A stretch of 18,448 bases of DNA from Bacillota bacterium (GCA_023458355.1 JAEWZS010000154.1:1-18448), one strand, 5' to 3'. Counted from the first letter of the stretch, positions 8,073 through 15,371 are shown. A program made the numbers and translations. The notes: a model not told the origin generated them from the sequence alone.

Positions 8073-8233
8073 AGGAGGGGTACTCCTTCGCGTCCGGCGT
8101 AGCCGGAGTCCTCAACGTCCGGCAAGGCCGGGGCTCAGTGGGCCGAGGTTTGCAGCCTCGCGTGGGGCAAGTCTTTTAGCCTTGCGTGGACCGAGGCCTT
8201 TGGCCTCGCGTTGGCACTAGCCTGCGGGTGTCG
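8073..8233. repeat. Tandem array of small three-base-loop hairpins (array A)
   Basis: Six adjacent hairpins were found. AGGAG/CTCCT is at 8073-8087. TCCGGC-GTA-GCCGGA is at 8093-8107. TCCGGC-AAG-GCCGGG is at 8118-8132. CGAGGTT-TGC-AGCCTCG is at 8144-8160. GCAAG..CT-TTT-AG..CTTGC, with one mismatch, is at 8167-8185. CGAGGCC-TTT-GGCCTCG is at 8192-8208. All but the first have three-base loops. Units of 24-26 bases fall into two types: one starts CGTCC and carries a linker such as CTCAGTGG, the other ends GCGTGG or GCGTTGG. The array ends in CACTAGCCTGCGGGTGTCG (8215-8233), which recurs in array B. It lies between divergent ftsH and padR. The open frame across it has the low-complexity composition of translated repeats and no ribosome site, so I do not call a protein. 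Confidence 0.85.
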
Positions 8234-8320
8234 AAGCGAAGCAGCGAAGTGAGAAAAATCCCGCGGTCAAATCTTCTAAAACCACCTTGCACAATATTTG
8301 AAAAACTTTAATAATTTATA

Positions 8321-8350
8321 TTGACATTACTGTGCGACGTACAGTATGAT
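8321..8350 (+). promoter_or_regulatory. padR operon promoter with internal operator-like palindrome
   Basis: A consensus TTGACA (8321-8326) is followed after 18 bases by TATGAT (8345-8350). The spacer contains the inverted repeat TACTGT (8328-8333) and ACAGTA (8341-8346), 7 bases apart, centred between the two boxes and overlapping the first bases of the -10. A repressor bound there would block RNA polymerase. PadR proteins commonly repress their own operon through such palindromes, so autoregulation is the natural inference. A-T-rich sequence upstream (8291-8320) could act as an UP element. Confidence 0.8.
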
Positions 8351-8371
8351 ATTTCCACTGGAGGTGATCTC

Positions 8372-8710
8372 TTGCATGAAACGGAGGACCTGCTGCTTTC
8401 GCTTGTTACAGAGCTTCGACGCGGGACACTGGTGCTTTGCGTGCTGGGTTGCACCAAGGAGCCTGCATACGGCTACGCGCTCCAAAAGCGTTTAAGCGAG
8501 ATCGGTGTGGATGCGGAGGCTAATACCCTATATCCACTCCTAAGACGGCTTGAAAAGCAGGGGCTACTAATTAGCTCGTGGGAGCTTAACGAGCCCAAGC
8601 CGCGCAAATATTACGCGCGGACGACGGAGGGCGAAGTGCTTTATCAACGCCTCAAAGCATTTTGGGGGGAATTTTCCATCAGCGTGACGAATCTATTGTC
8701 GGAGGATTGA
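8372..8710 (+). CDS. PadR-family transcriptional regulator
   Basis: This small DNA-binding repressor has 112 residues from the TTG start. The winged-helix fold is recognisable: RRGTLVLCVLG (helix 1), PAYGYALQKRLSEIG (helix 2), NTLYPLLRRLEKQGLL (recognition helix, the family hallmark) and the wing around EPKPRKYYARTTEG, followed by a short C-terminal dimerisation helix. It belongs to the short PadR-s1 class. TTG at 8372 has the strong site GGAGGTGAT ending 3 bases before it; the longer frame from 8321 would start inside the -35 box and is rejected. The next gene starts 3 bases after the stop. The palindrome in its own promoter suggests negative autoregulation, with release by an unknown ligand or stress. 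Confidence 0.93.
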   Translation: MHETEDLLLSLVTELRRGTLVLCVLGCTKEPAYGYALQKRLSEIGVDAEANTLYPLLRRLEKQGLLISSWELNEPKPRKYYARTTEGEVLYQRLKAFWGEFSISVTNLLSED

Positions 8711-8712
8711 AT

Positions 8713-9723
8713 ATGGAAACCGAACGGGCATTTATTGAAGATATGATCGAGCGCTACATTTATCAAGCAGCGCGCTATATGCCGTATGCAGGCCGAGAGG
8801 ATGCAGTGCGTGAACTTCGTGCGCTTATAAATGACATGCTTCTTGAGCGTGCGAATGGCTTACCGCCCACAAAAAAGCAACTCGAGGCGGTATTTGTGGA
8901 ACTGGGCTCACCAAAAGAGTTCGGTGCGAAGTATAAAAGCACGGAAGGGCGAGTACTCATCGGCTCAAAGCTCTACCCGCTCTACATAAAAATTGTCATG
9001 ATTGTTGCGGCTGTGCTGCCTAGTGCGCTCGCCTTAGCGATGTTCATCCAGGCGATCCTTGGTGAGTTAAGTTGGTACATGGCCATAGCTAAGTGGTTTG
9101 CGAGCGCCGTCACAGGTATGTTTACAGCCTTCGGGATTATCACATTTATCTTCGCGATACTCGAATATAAAGAGGTAAAGCTTGATGACCTCGATTTTGA
9201 TACTGAGGCAGGCCCGTTTGATTTGCCGCCCGTTCAAAAACTGCCCGAGCATCCTGCAAGCCTTGCCGGGGTTATCGTCTCTGTTAGCTTAACGTTGTTG
9301 TTTTCGCTGCTGTTTGCGTTTGCAACAAACATATTTTCCTTCTATACGCCGGACGGGTTTATCCCCTTGTTTAGTGCCGTGCGTGTGCAGGCGCTAATAC
9401 CTATTATCTTAATTGCTATGCTGCTGCAAATAGGCAAAGAAATTTACAGCTATCTTGATGCAGCACACGGTGGCCGTCGGTTTGCAATCGTCACAGTGCT
9501 CCTTGCCGCAACTCTTGCCATGCAACTTATTATGTTTGGCGACGGTTCTATATGGAACGCAAGTTTCCTGCCGGACGTACTGAAGTACTTTAATGTTAAC
9601 GAGCCATTCTTTGGCGTCATTTGGGAAAACGTAATCCGCTTCTTCCCGTTCATGTTTATATTTGCGTTTGTTATGGATACCGGAACAAATGCGGCGAAGA
9701 TGCTCAAGAAAAAAGCGGTGTAA
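8713..9723 (+). CDS. HAAS-domain polytopic membrane protein
   Basis: This 336-residue membrane protein of unknown function is coupled to PadR. Residues 1-75 form a soluble helical domain (YIYQAARYMPYAGREDAVRELRALI up to LGSPKEFGAKYK) that matches the HAAS/DUF1700-type module usually encoded directly after PadR regulators. About six hydrophobic segments follow, near 90-113, 120-150, 195-220, 232-252, 265-285 and 308-328, with an acidic loop DLDFDTEAGPFDLPP between the second and third. The ATG at 8713 follows GGAGG with 7 bases spacing; a longer in-frame start at 8662 lies inside padR and has no such site. Known PadR/HAAS pairs act in cell-envelope or membrane stress responses; a role here is inference from that pairing. 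Confidence 0.85.
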   Translation: METERAFIEDMIERYIYQAARYMPYAGREDAVRELRALINDMLLERANGLPPTKKQLEAVFVELGSPKEFGAKYKSTEGRVLIGSKLYPLYIKIVMIVAAVLPSALALAMFIQAILGELSWYMAIAKWFASAVTGMFTAFGIITFIFAILEYKEVKLDDLDFDTEAGPFDLPPVQKLPEHPASLAGVIVSVSLTLLFSLLFAFATNIFSFYTPDGFIPLFSAVRVQALIPIILIAMLLQIGKEIYSYLDAAHGGRRFAIVTVLLAATLAMQLIMFGDGSIWNASFLPDVLKYFNVNEPFFGVIWENVIRFFPFMFIFAFVMDTGTNAAKMLKKKAV

Positions 9724-9756
9724 GCGACATAAAACTGCATTCTTTAGGTGACATGC

Positions 9757-10746
9757 ATGATAAGCAGAACGAAGTATAATTTAACTGAGGACGAGGTTAA
9801 AGCGCTTTTTACGCAAAACGGCATCACGGGTGTGACGGATATCGTACCGCTCGGTGAGGGTGAGTACAATGCTGTGTTTAGCGCGACAGGGCCCGATCAA
9901 AAGAAATACGCAATCAAGATAGCTCCTTCGTCTGCGGTTGCCGTGATGACCTTAGAAAAGAATATGATGGCAGCGGAGCTATATTGGTATCAGAAGATAC
10001 GCGAGCATACCTCCATACGCGTGCCGGAGGTTTACGCGGCGGATTTCACAAAAGATAATCTAAGTGCCGACTATTTTATTATGGAAAAGCTAAACGGCAC
10101 TGAGCTTCATAAAACCGAGTTTACGGATGCAGAAAAGACGGAATCCGCGCTCATCTTAGTGAAGATGGCAGCCGAGGTACACAAAATCAAAAACGACCGT
10201 TTCGGCTATGTGCAAGACGGTCTGCACGACACATGGTATTTGGCGATTCGCTCCATGGTGTCGGCTGTTGTAAAAGACTGTAAACGGGTACATAGGTACA
10301 CGCCGCGCGGGAAAAAGCTTCTTAAGCTTATCGATCAGCATAAGGCGATCTTGGAGAAAGCTGAATGTTGTATGGTGAATTTTGACCTTTGGTCGCCCAA
10401 TGTACTATGTTCCCGCGAGAACGGTAAACTGCGCTACGCATGGCTTGACCCTGAGCGCAGCTTTTGGGGCGATCGCATCTGCGATTTTGTGTGCTTTGAA
10501 ACCATGCTGCCGCTTGAAAAGAAAAAGGCAAGCCTTGAAGCGTATAACGCGGTCGCACAAAAGCCTATTCTTGCAGACAAGGACGAACGGATACGTTATG
10601 CGGTAGGCTTAGGCTATCTCGCGCTTATCATGGAGGTAGAGAAATACTACCGTTATACGCTTTTTAACTTTGGTTGGTGGCGAAACGTCAGCGCAAGCGC
10701 CGCATTCTATAAGCAGGCGTTTTCGATATTGGAGCATGAAGGGTAA
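9757..10746 (+). CDS. APH-fold phosphotransferase (aminoglycoside phosphotransferase-like)
   Basis: This cytoplasmic kinase-like enzyme of 329 residues has an unknown substrate. The N-lobe contains the glycine-rich segment LGEGEYNAVF and the ATP lysine in YAIKIAP (about residue 54). The hinge is YFIMEKLNGTEL. The catalytic loop reads NFDLWSPNVL (about 208-217), where most family members have HGDLHPGN: the catalytic Asp and the metal-binding Asn are kept, but the His is Asn. The DFG-like element is WLDPERSFWGDRICDF, with Asp near 231. APH-family proteins act on aminoglycosides, macrolides, choline, homoserine or fructosamine, so antibiotic resistance must not be assumed. AGGTG lies 6 bases before the ATG at 9757; a GTG at 9748 is the alternative. 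It follows the HAAS gene by 33 bases and is probably in the padR operon. Confidence 0.85.
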   Translation: MISRTKYNLTEDEVKALFTQNGITGVTDIVPLGEGEYNAVFSATGPDQKKYAIKIAPSSAVAVMTLEKNMMAAELYWYQKIREHTSIRVPEVYAADFTKDNLSADYFIMEKLNGTELHKTEFTDAEKTESALILVKMAAEVHKIKNDRFGYVQDGLHDTWYLAIRSMVSAVVKDCKRVHRYTPRGKKLLKLIDQHKAILEKAECCMVNFDLWSPNVLCSRENGKLRYAWLDPERSFWGDRICDFVCFETMLPLEKKKASLEAYNAVAQKPILADKDERIRYAVGLGYLALIMEVEKYYRYTLFNFGWWRNVSASAAFYKQAFSILEHEG

Positions 10747-10790
10747 TTCACGCCATAAGGGAAAATCATGTAAATCAGATTGCATCCCTC

Positions 10791-10819
10791 TTTACAAAAT
10801 CGAAAATTCTGCATATAAT
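10791..10819 (+). promoter_or_regulatory. Sigma-A promoter of the ileS T-box transcript
   Basis: TTTACA (10791-10796) is followed after 17 bases by a perfect TATAAT (10814-10819), giving a predicted start near 10826, just upstream of the T-box stem I. Confidence 0.85.
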
Positions 10820-10825
10820 CACTGT

Positions 10826-11079
10826 ATATTCATTTTTGAAAGCGCCGAGTGGGACACACGGCGGAGTAAGAAGCCCAAGCGAGCCGCGGTATGGTGCAAG
10901 CGCGGCGGCAGTTCTTTCCCGTACGCATCGCCCATGAGCGCCCCGCGGAACATTTAAGTAAGTAAGCGGGGACGTGCTCCTCACGTTACAGGGGGTCGAG
11001 AGGACGCGAGGTTTTTCTTGCGTCAAATCGGGTGGTACCGCGCGAGTTTACCGCGTCCCGTATTCGGGGCGCGGTTTTT
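10826..11079 (+). promoter_or_regulatory. T-box riboswitch, tRNA-Ile specific, controlling ileS
   Basis: This leader RNA senses uncharged tRNA-Ile and switches between termination and readthrough. Stem I starts with GCGC (10842-10845) pairing to GCGC (10938-10941), then a GA-containing kink-turn-like internal loop, then GTGGG with CCCAT (10849-10853, 10931-10935). The specifier loop holds ATC (Ile) at 10927-10929. The apex GCCGCG/CGCGGC (10883-10888, 10901-10906) encloses GGTGCAAG, typical of T-box distal loops. Stem II, ACGTG/CACGT at 10972-10986, has a loop CTCCT that can pair with AGGGG (10990-10994), a IIA/B-like pseudoknot. Stem III is at 11003-11024. The T-box sequence GGGTGGTACCGCG (11030-11042) exposes TGGT, matching an acceptor end with discriminator A. 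All six elements agree with an isoleucine switch. Confidence 0.95.
11051..11079 (+). terminator. T-box leader terminator
   Basis: CCGCGTCCCG (11051-11060) pairs with 11065-11074 through ten pairs including one G-T, with loop TATT, and is followed by five T. Its 5' arm lies just after the conserved T-box sequence, so formation of the antiterminator with uncharged tRNA excludes it. Confidence 0.93.
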
Positions 11080-11113
11080 GCATACCTTATTGATCTAATA
11101 GGAGTTGGAAAGC

Positions 11114-14100
11114 ATGTATAAAAAGGTATCTACATCGCTTGATTTCGCGGGGCGGGAGAAGCAAACGCTTACATTCTGGAAAGAAAACCGCATCTTTGAA
11201 AAAAGCGTGGAACTAAGAAAAGGCGCACCTGCCTATACGTTTTACGACGGCCCGCCGACCGCCAACGGCAAGCCGCACATAGGCCATGTCCTTACCCGTG
11301 CCATCAAGGACCTTGTGCCCCGCTACAAGACCATGAAGGGTTACGATGTTTTAAGAAAAGCCGGCTGGGATACACACGGCCTGCCCGTGGAGCTTGAGGT
11401 GGAAAAGGAGCTTGGTCTGGACGGTAAAGAGCAGATCGAAGCATACGGCGTGGAGCCGTTTATCGAAAAGTGTAAGCATTCGGTTTGGAAATACAAGGCC
11501 GATTGGGAAGAAATGAGCGATCAGGTGGGCTTCTGGGCGGATATGGAGCACCCCTATGTGACCTACGAGAACGACTATATCGAATCCGAATGGTGGGCGA
11601 TCAAGGAGATCTACAAAAAGGGACTTCTCTATAAAGGGCACAAAATTGTACCCTACTGCCCGCGCTGTGGCACAGCACTTTCCTCGCATGAGGTGGCACA
11701 GGGCTATAAGGACGTGAAGGAAGCCTCCGCCACGGTGCGTTTCCGTTGCTCGGACGAAGAAGCCTCCTACCTCGCGTGGACGACCACGCCGTGGACGCTT
11801 CCCTCTAACGTATGTTTGTGCGTAAACGGAAGCGTTACCTACTGCCGCGCCAAAAAGGATGATGAAACCTTTATACTCGCCAAAGACCTTGTTGAAAAGG
11901 TACTTGGTGAAGGCACCGAGATACTCGATACATTCCCCGGCAGCGAGCTAGTCGGGCGTGCTTATAAGCCGCTTTTTGAATGTACTTTAGCCGCTTCGGA
12001 AAAGACGGGCAAGCGCGGACATTACGTGGTGGCGGACGATTATGTAACCACCACCGAAGGCACGGGCATCGTTCACAATGCACCCGCATTTGGCGAGGAC
12101 GACGCACGCGTCTGTAGAAAATACGACATGCCCTTTATTCAGCTGGTCAACACCAAAGGCGAGATGACGGGCGGTACCCCGTGGGACGGCACGTTTGTGA
12201 AAGATGCCGATAAGCTCATACTGCGCGATTTAAAAGAGCAGGGAAGCCTCTATTTGGCACCCGAATTTGAGCACAGCTACCCGTTCTGCTGGCGCTGCGA
12301 CACGCCGCTTATCTATTACGCCCGCGAGAGCTGGTTTGTGAAGATGACTGCCGTAAAGGATAAGCTCATCGACTATAACCGACGCATCAACTGGCTGCCT
12401 GAAACCATCAAGGAAGGCCGCATGGGCAACTTTTTGGAAAACGTCATCGACTGGGGCATCTCCCGCGAACGCTACTGGGGTACACCTTTGCCGGTATGGG
12501 TTTGTGCGGATTGCGGCGAAATCCATGTGGTAGGGAGTATCGCGGAGCTTCGCGAGCTTAACCCCGAGGTACCAGAAAACATCGAGCTGCATAAGCCGTT
12601 TTTGGACCCCATCACATTCCCGTGCAAAAAGTGCAGCGGTACTATGAAGCGCGAACCGGTGGTAATCGACTGTTGGTTTGACTCGGGCTCCATGCCTTTT
12701 GCACAATGGCATTACCCGTTTGAAAACAAGGAGCTTTTCTTAAAGCGTTATCCGGCCAACTTCATAAGCGAGGCCATCGACCAGACGCGCGGTTGGTTCT
12801 ATACGCTAAGTGCCATCGCAGCCTGTTTGTTTGCCGGCCCGTCGTTTGAAAACTGCATCGTTTTAGGCCATGTGCAGGATAAAGACGGCCAGAAGATGAG
12901 CAAGCACAAGGGCAACGTGGTTGACCCGAAGACCGCGCTTAGTGCACTTGGTGCGGATGCTGTGCGCTGGTATTTCTACGTGGGCTCCATGCCGTGGCTG
13001 CCCAGCCGCTTCTCGCAGGATACCGTGGCCGAATACCAGAGAAAATTTATGGGTACATTGTGGAACACCTACGCGTTCTACATCCTATATGCGGAAATCG
13101 ATCAATTCGACCCGACAAAGCATTCTCTTAAGCGCGAAAACCTTTCCGCCATGGATAAATGGGTGCTTTCACGGCTCAATAGCCTTGTAAAGACTGTTGA
13201 CAATTATCTCGATAACCTTCGCATCACCGAGGCAGGCCGCGAGCTGCAGCGCTTTGTTGACGATCTTTCCAACTGGTATGTGCGCCGTTGCCGCGAGCGC
13301 TACTGGGGCAGCGATATGACAGCTGACAAAGAGGCTGCCTACATGACGCTCTACACAGTGCTAAAGACGCTTTCGCTCATCTGCACGCCGTTTATCCCGT
13401 TCATGACGGAGGAGATTTACCAAAACCTTGTCAGGAGCGTGGATCCGTCTGCACCCGAAAGTATTCACCTTTGCAACTTCCCGGATGCTGATGTAAGCTT
13501 CATCGACGCGGAACTTGAAAAGGATATGGACGCGGTGCTCGATATCGTGGTTTTAGGTCGAAGCGCCAGAAATGCCGCAGCCATCAAAAACCGCCAGCCG
13601 CTTCAGAAGATGTTCGTACAGGGGCAAAAGCTCCCGCAGATGTATGTGGACATCATATCCGACGAGCTCAACGTGAAAAACGTGGAGTTTGTTGAAGACG
13701 CAACAGGCTTTATAAGCTATAAGGTAAAGCCGCAGCTTAAGACATTGGGCCCACGCTACGGGAAGATCCTGCCGAAGATAAACGCCTATCTCCAGAATGA
13801 TGGCATCGGCGATAAGGTCGTTTCCGCACAGCGCGATGGTGGCCTTTACGAGTTTGAACTCGAGGGAACGAAGGTATCCTTAAGCGCTGAAGATGTGCTT
13901 GTGGAGACCATGCAAAAGGAAGGTTATGTGAACGCCAGCGAACGCGAGCTTTCCGTAGTCCTCGACGTGAATTTGACGGATGCGCTCATCGATGAGGGCT
14001 ATATGCGCGAGTTGGTAAGTAAGATTCAGACCATGCGCAAGGAAGCGGGCTTTGAGGTGACAGACCACATCGTCATAACCTATGATGGCAGCGAAAAGAT

Positions 14101-14239
14101 AGCGGATATCTTCGCCCGTTTCGGTTCTCAAATCGCCGCAGATACACTCGGTGATGGCTTCAAGCGCGGCCCCAAAGGCTACACGAAGGAGTGGGATATC
14201 AACGGCGAACCCGCCACGCTGGGCGTAGAAAAGGTGTAA
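11114..14239 (+). CDS. ileS: Isoleucyl-tRNA synthetase (IleS2-like type)
   Basis: This 1041-residue class I aminoacyl-tRNA synthetase charges tRNA-Ile in the cytoplasm and removes misactivated valine in its editing domain. The HIGH motif is in GKPHIGHVLTRAIKDL (about 55-58), the CP1 editing insert follows with TTTPWTLPSNVCL, and WGISRERYWGTPLPVW precedes two Cys pairs (CADC and CKKC, about 463-508), a zinc site. The KMSKS motif reads KMSKH (about 594-598), and an anticodon-binding domain with SNWYVRRCRERYW follows. The length, motif spacing and absence of the C-terminal zinc finger of IleS1 enzymes point to the eukaryote-like IleS2 group, whose members are often less sensitive to mupirocin; that is inference. 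The ATG at 11114 has AGGAG 9 bases upstream. The T-box leader controls expression. Confidence 0.97.
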   Translation: MYKKVSTSLDFAGREKQTLTFWKENRIFEKSVELRKGAPAYTFYDGPPTANGKPHIGHVLTRAIKDLVPRYKTMKGYDVLRKAGWDTHGLPVELEVEKELGLDGKEQIEAYGVEPFIEKCKHSVWKYKADWEEMSDQVGFWADMEHPYVTYENDYIESEWWAIKEIYKKGLLYKGHKIVPYCPRCGTALSSHEVAQGYKDVKEASATVRFRCSDEEASYLAWTTTPWTLPSNVCLCVNGSVTYCRAKKDDETFILAKDLVEKVLGEGTEILDTFPGSELVGRAYKPLFECTLAASEKTGKRGHYVVADDYVTTTEGTGIVHNAPAFGEDDARVCRKYDMPFIQLVNTKGEMTGGTPWDGTFVKDADKLILRDLKEQGSLYLAPEFEHSYPFCWRCDTPLIYYARESWFVKMTAVKDKLIDYNRRINWLPETIKEGRMGNFLENVIDWGISRERYWGTPLPVWVCADCGEIHVVGSIAELRELNPEVPENIELHKPFLDPITFPCKKCSGTMKREPVVIDCWFDSGSMPFAQWHYPFENKELFLKRYPANFISEAIDQTRGWFYTLSAIAACLFAGPSFENCIVLGHVQDKDGQKMSKHKGNVVDPKTALSALGADAVRWYFYVGSMPWLPSRFSQDTVAEYQRKFMGTLWNTYAFYILYAEIDQFDPTKHSLKRENLSAMDKWVLSRLNSLVKTVDNYLDNLRITEAGRELQRFVDDLSNWYVRRCRERYWGSDMTADKEAAYMTLYTVLKTLSLICTPFIPFMTEEIYQNLVRSVDPSAPESIHLCNFPDADVSFIDAELEKDMDAVLDIVVLGRSARNAAAIKNRQPLQKMFVQGQKLPQMYVDIISDELNVKNVEFVEDATGFISYKVKPQLKTLGPRYGKILPKINAYLQNDGIGDKVVSAQRDGGLYEFELEGTKVSLSAEDVLVETMQKEGYVNASERELSVVLDVNLTDALIDEGYMRELVSKIQTMRKEAGFEVTDHIVITYDGSEKIADIFARFGSQIAADTLGDGFKRGPKGYTKEWDINGEPATLGVEKV

Positions 14240-14253
14240 GCTTAGGGTTACGT

Positions 14254-14279
14254 CTTCCTTTTCTTGAAAGAAAAGGAAG
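14254..14279. repeat. Purine/pyrimidine stem-loop after ileS
   Basis: CTTCCTTTTCT (14254-14264) pairs perfectly with AGAAAAGGAAG (14269-14279) around TGAA, 14 bases after the ileS stop. Each arm is purely pyrimidine or purine. There is no U tract after it; the flanking GCAAAAGAACTTCATGAAAA is A-rich. It resembles dispersed intergenic stem-loops and may protect the mRNA 3' end. Confidence 0.6.
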
Positions 14280-14319
14280 CAAAAGAACTTCATGAAAACA
14301 TAAAAAATATACTTCAACG

Positions 14320-14355
14320 CGTGCCGTGACAGAGTTCTGTTGCGGCACGTCTTTT
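14320..14355 (+). terminator. Intrinsic terminator of ileS
   Basis: CGTGCCG (14320-14326) pairs with CGGCACG (14343-14349), and the inner strands GACAG and CTGTT extend the stem with two G-T pairs. The sequence TCTTTT follows. It marks the right end of the GC-richer housekeeping segment. Confidence 0.85.
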
Positions 14356-14402
14356 GATTTGTTATGCTTTGTAAAGATAAACAGGTATTTTCTGAGGTAA
14401 AT

Positions 14403-15179
14403 ATGACGGAAAGAAAAGAAAATGTTATTGCAATTATAATAGCCGGGATTATTGCGTTCTTATATATTTCCGGAATACCAAGTGCCCTCTTTGTAAATAT
14501 AAAAGTGGCGGATGTAGATGCTGTTTCTATAACACTTTTTATTAATATTATACTTGCATTGGCGGTTGGAATAAGTTCAGTCAAGTTATTGATTCCAAAG
14601 TTTGAATTCGGTTTTCAATCGACGAATTTTACGATAGGACTTAAAAAATATGGTGTCTCTTGTTGTATTGCTTTTTTGATTCCTTTCATAGCTTTTTACA
14701 TAGGATTACTTCCTTTTGATTATCGCCCGACATTGTGGAAAATACTTATTGAAGGGATACTCTATTACATAGGTGTGGGCCTTATTGAAGAGTTCTTTTG
14801 TAGGGGATTATTACAGAACGCAATTGAAAGGTTGTTAAATCACAAAAAAAATGCACAAATTGCAGCAGTATTAATCGCTGCCCTAATTTTTGGGTTAGGA
14901 CATATTTTTGGAGTGATAGGCATGTCAGTATTGCTTGCTTCCTGCAAGATAGTATGGGCAGTAGGCTTGGGAATATATTTAGGTGCAATTTATGTTCGGA
15001 CAAGAAATTTATGGTTGGTTGCATTGTTTCATTTTATCATTGATTTGTGTGGATTGCCGTACTGTTTTTCAACTCAAAATTCATATCCTACAATATCAGC
15101 AGTAATAGTGTTAATTACTTTCCTGGGATTTGGAATGTATGGAATTCATTTGTTAAAACATCAGGAAGAACAGCCTTGA
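14403..15179 (+). CDS. CPBP-family intramembrane metalloprotease
   Basis: This membrane protein of 258 residues belongs to the CAAX-protease/bacteriocin-processing (Abi, CPBP) family. Motif 1 is EEFFCRG (Glu pair about 129-130, Arg 134), motif 2 is FGLGH (His about 167) and motif 3 is FHFIID (His about 210), all within predicted helices; seven or eight hydrophobic segments are visible. Characterised relatives process prenylated proteins or peptides, or protect against bacteriocins; the substrate here is unknown. The ATG at 14403 has GAGG 5 bases upstream, and an in-frame ATG at 14364 overlapping the ileS terminator region is less likely. The gene is conspicuously AT-rich: I count 19 G/C in the 60 bases at 14401-14460 against 33 in 60 at 11401-11460 in ileS. 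This suggests recent transfer. Confidence 0.87.
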   Translation: MTERKENVIAIIIAGIIAFLYISGIPSALFVNIKVADVDAVSITLFINIILALAVGISSVKLLIPKFEFGFQSTNFTIGLKKYGVSCCIAFLIPFIAFYIGLLPFDYRPTLWKILIEGILYYIGVGLIEEFFCRGLLQNAIERLLNHKKNAQIAAVLIAALIFGLGHIFGVIGMSVLLASCKIVWAVGLGIYLGAIYVRTRNLWLVALFHFIIDLCGLPYCFSTQNSYPTISAVIVLITFLGFGMYGIHLLKHQEEQP

Positions 15180-15210
15180 TATTTTATATCTTTTACTATA
15201 TAAGAAGCAT

Positions 15211-15371
15211 GAGTTTATAATTCAGTTTGATGAAATAGCATTGTAAATATTGCTGATGAGGAAACGGACACACCGAAGGAAAAATACTTTTGCTCAATGA
15301 ATTACATTAACACAGAGGAAGTATTCTTTCAGATTCAAGCCTTTATTTCCGATTGTGCTTTGAAAAGATAA
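15211..15371 (+). pseudogene. Possible decayed coding fragment between CPBP and ceramidase-like genes
   Basis: The 252-base gap has no complete gene, but a coding-like stretch is open from 15237 to the TAA at 15369-15371 (including EETDTPKEKYFC and EEVFFQIQAFISDC). It has no start codon with a ribosome site. A second stretch in another frame just upstream (15211-15243, EFIIQFDEIAL, then a stop) would join it by a frameshift. This pattern fits the tail of a degraded gene. I recognise no family, and chance reading cannot be excluded. Confidence 0.35.

Larger units (their letters stand above)
7899..8245. repeat. 12-bp inverted repeat bracketing the first hairpin array
   Basis: GCTGCTTCGCTT at 7899-7910 recurs as its exact reverse complement at 8234-8245, about 320 bases away, with the hairpin array between. 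These could be ends of a small non-autonomous element. No matching target-site duplication is convincing; TTGCAC at 8060-8065 and 8287-8292 is the only short direct repeat noted. The core contains GCGAAGC, which by itself can form a tiny stable DNA hairpin. Confidence 0.45.

Noticed and set aside
8038..8220. Arg/Ala/Ser-rich open frame across array A
   Set aside because: Composition is what translating GC hairpins gives, and there is no ribosome site.
8321..8371. Longer PadR start at TTG 8321
   Set aside because: That TTG is the start of the TTGACA -35 box, upstream of the predicted transcription start.
9757..10746. Aminoglycoside resistance gene
   Set aside because: Only the general APH fold is visible and the catalytic loop is atypical, so no resistance function is claimed.
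10747..10790. Terminator for the padR operon
   Set aside because: No stem followed by a T run is present between the kinase stop and the ileS promoter.
13880..14584. 234-codon open frame on the minus strand
   Set aside because: It spans the end of ileS, its terminator and the CPBP start, with no family resemblance; a chance frame.
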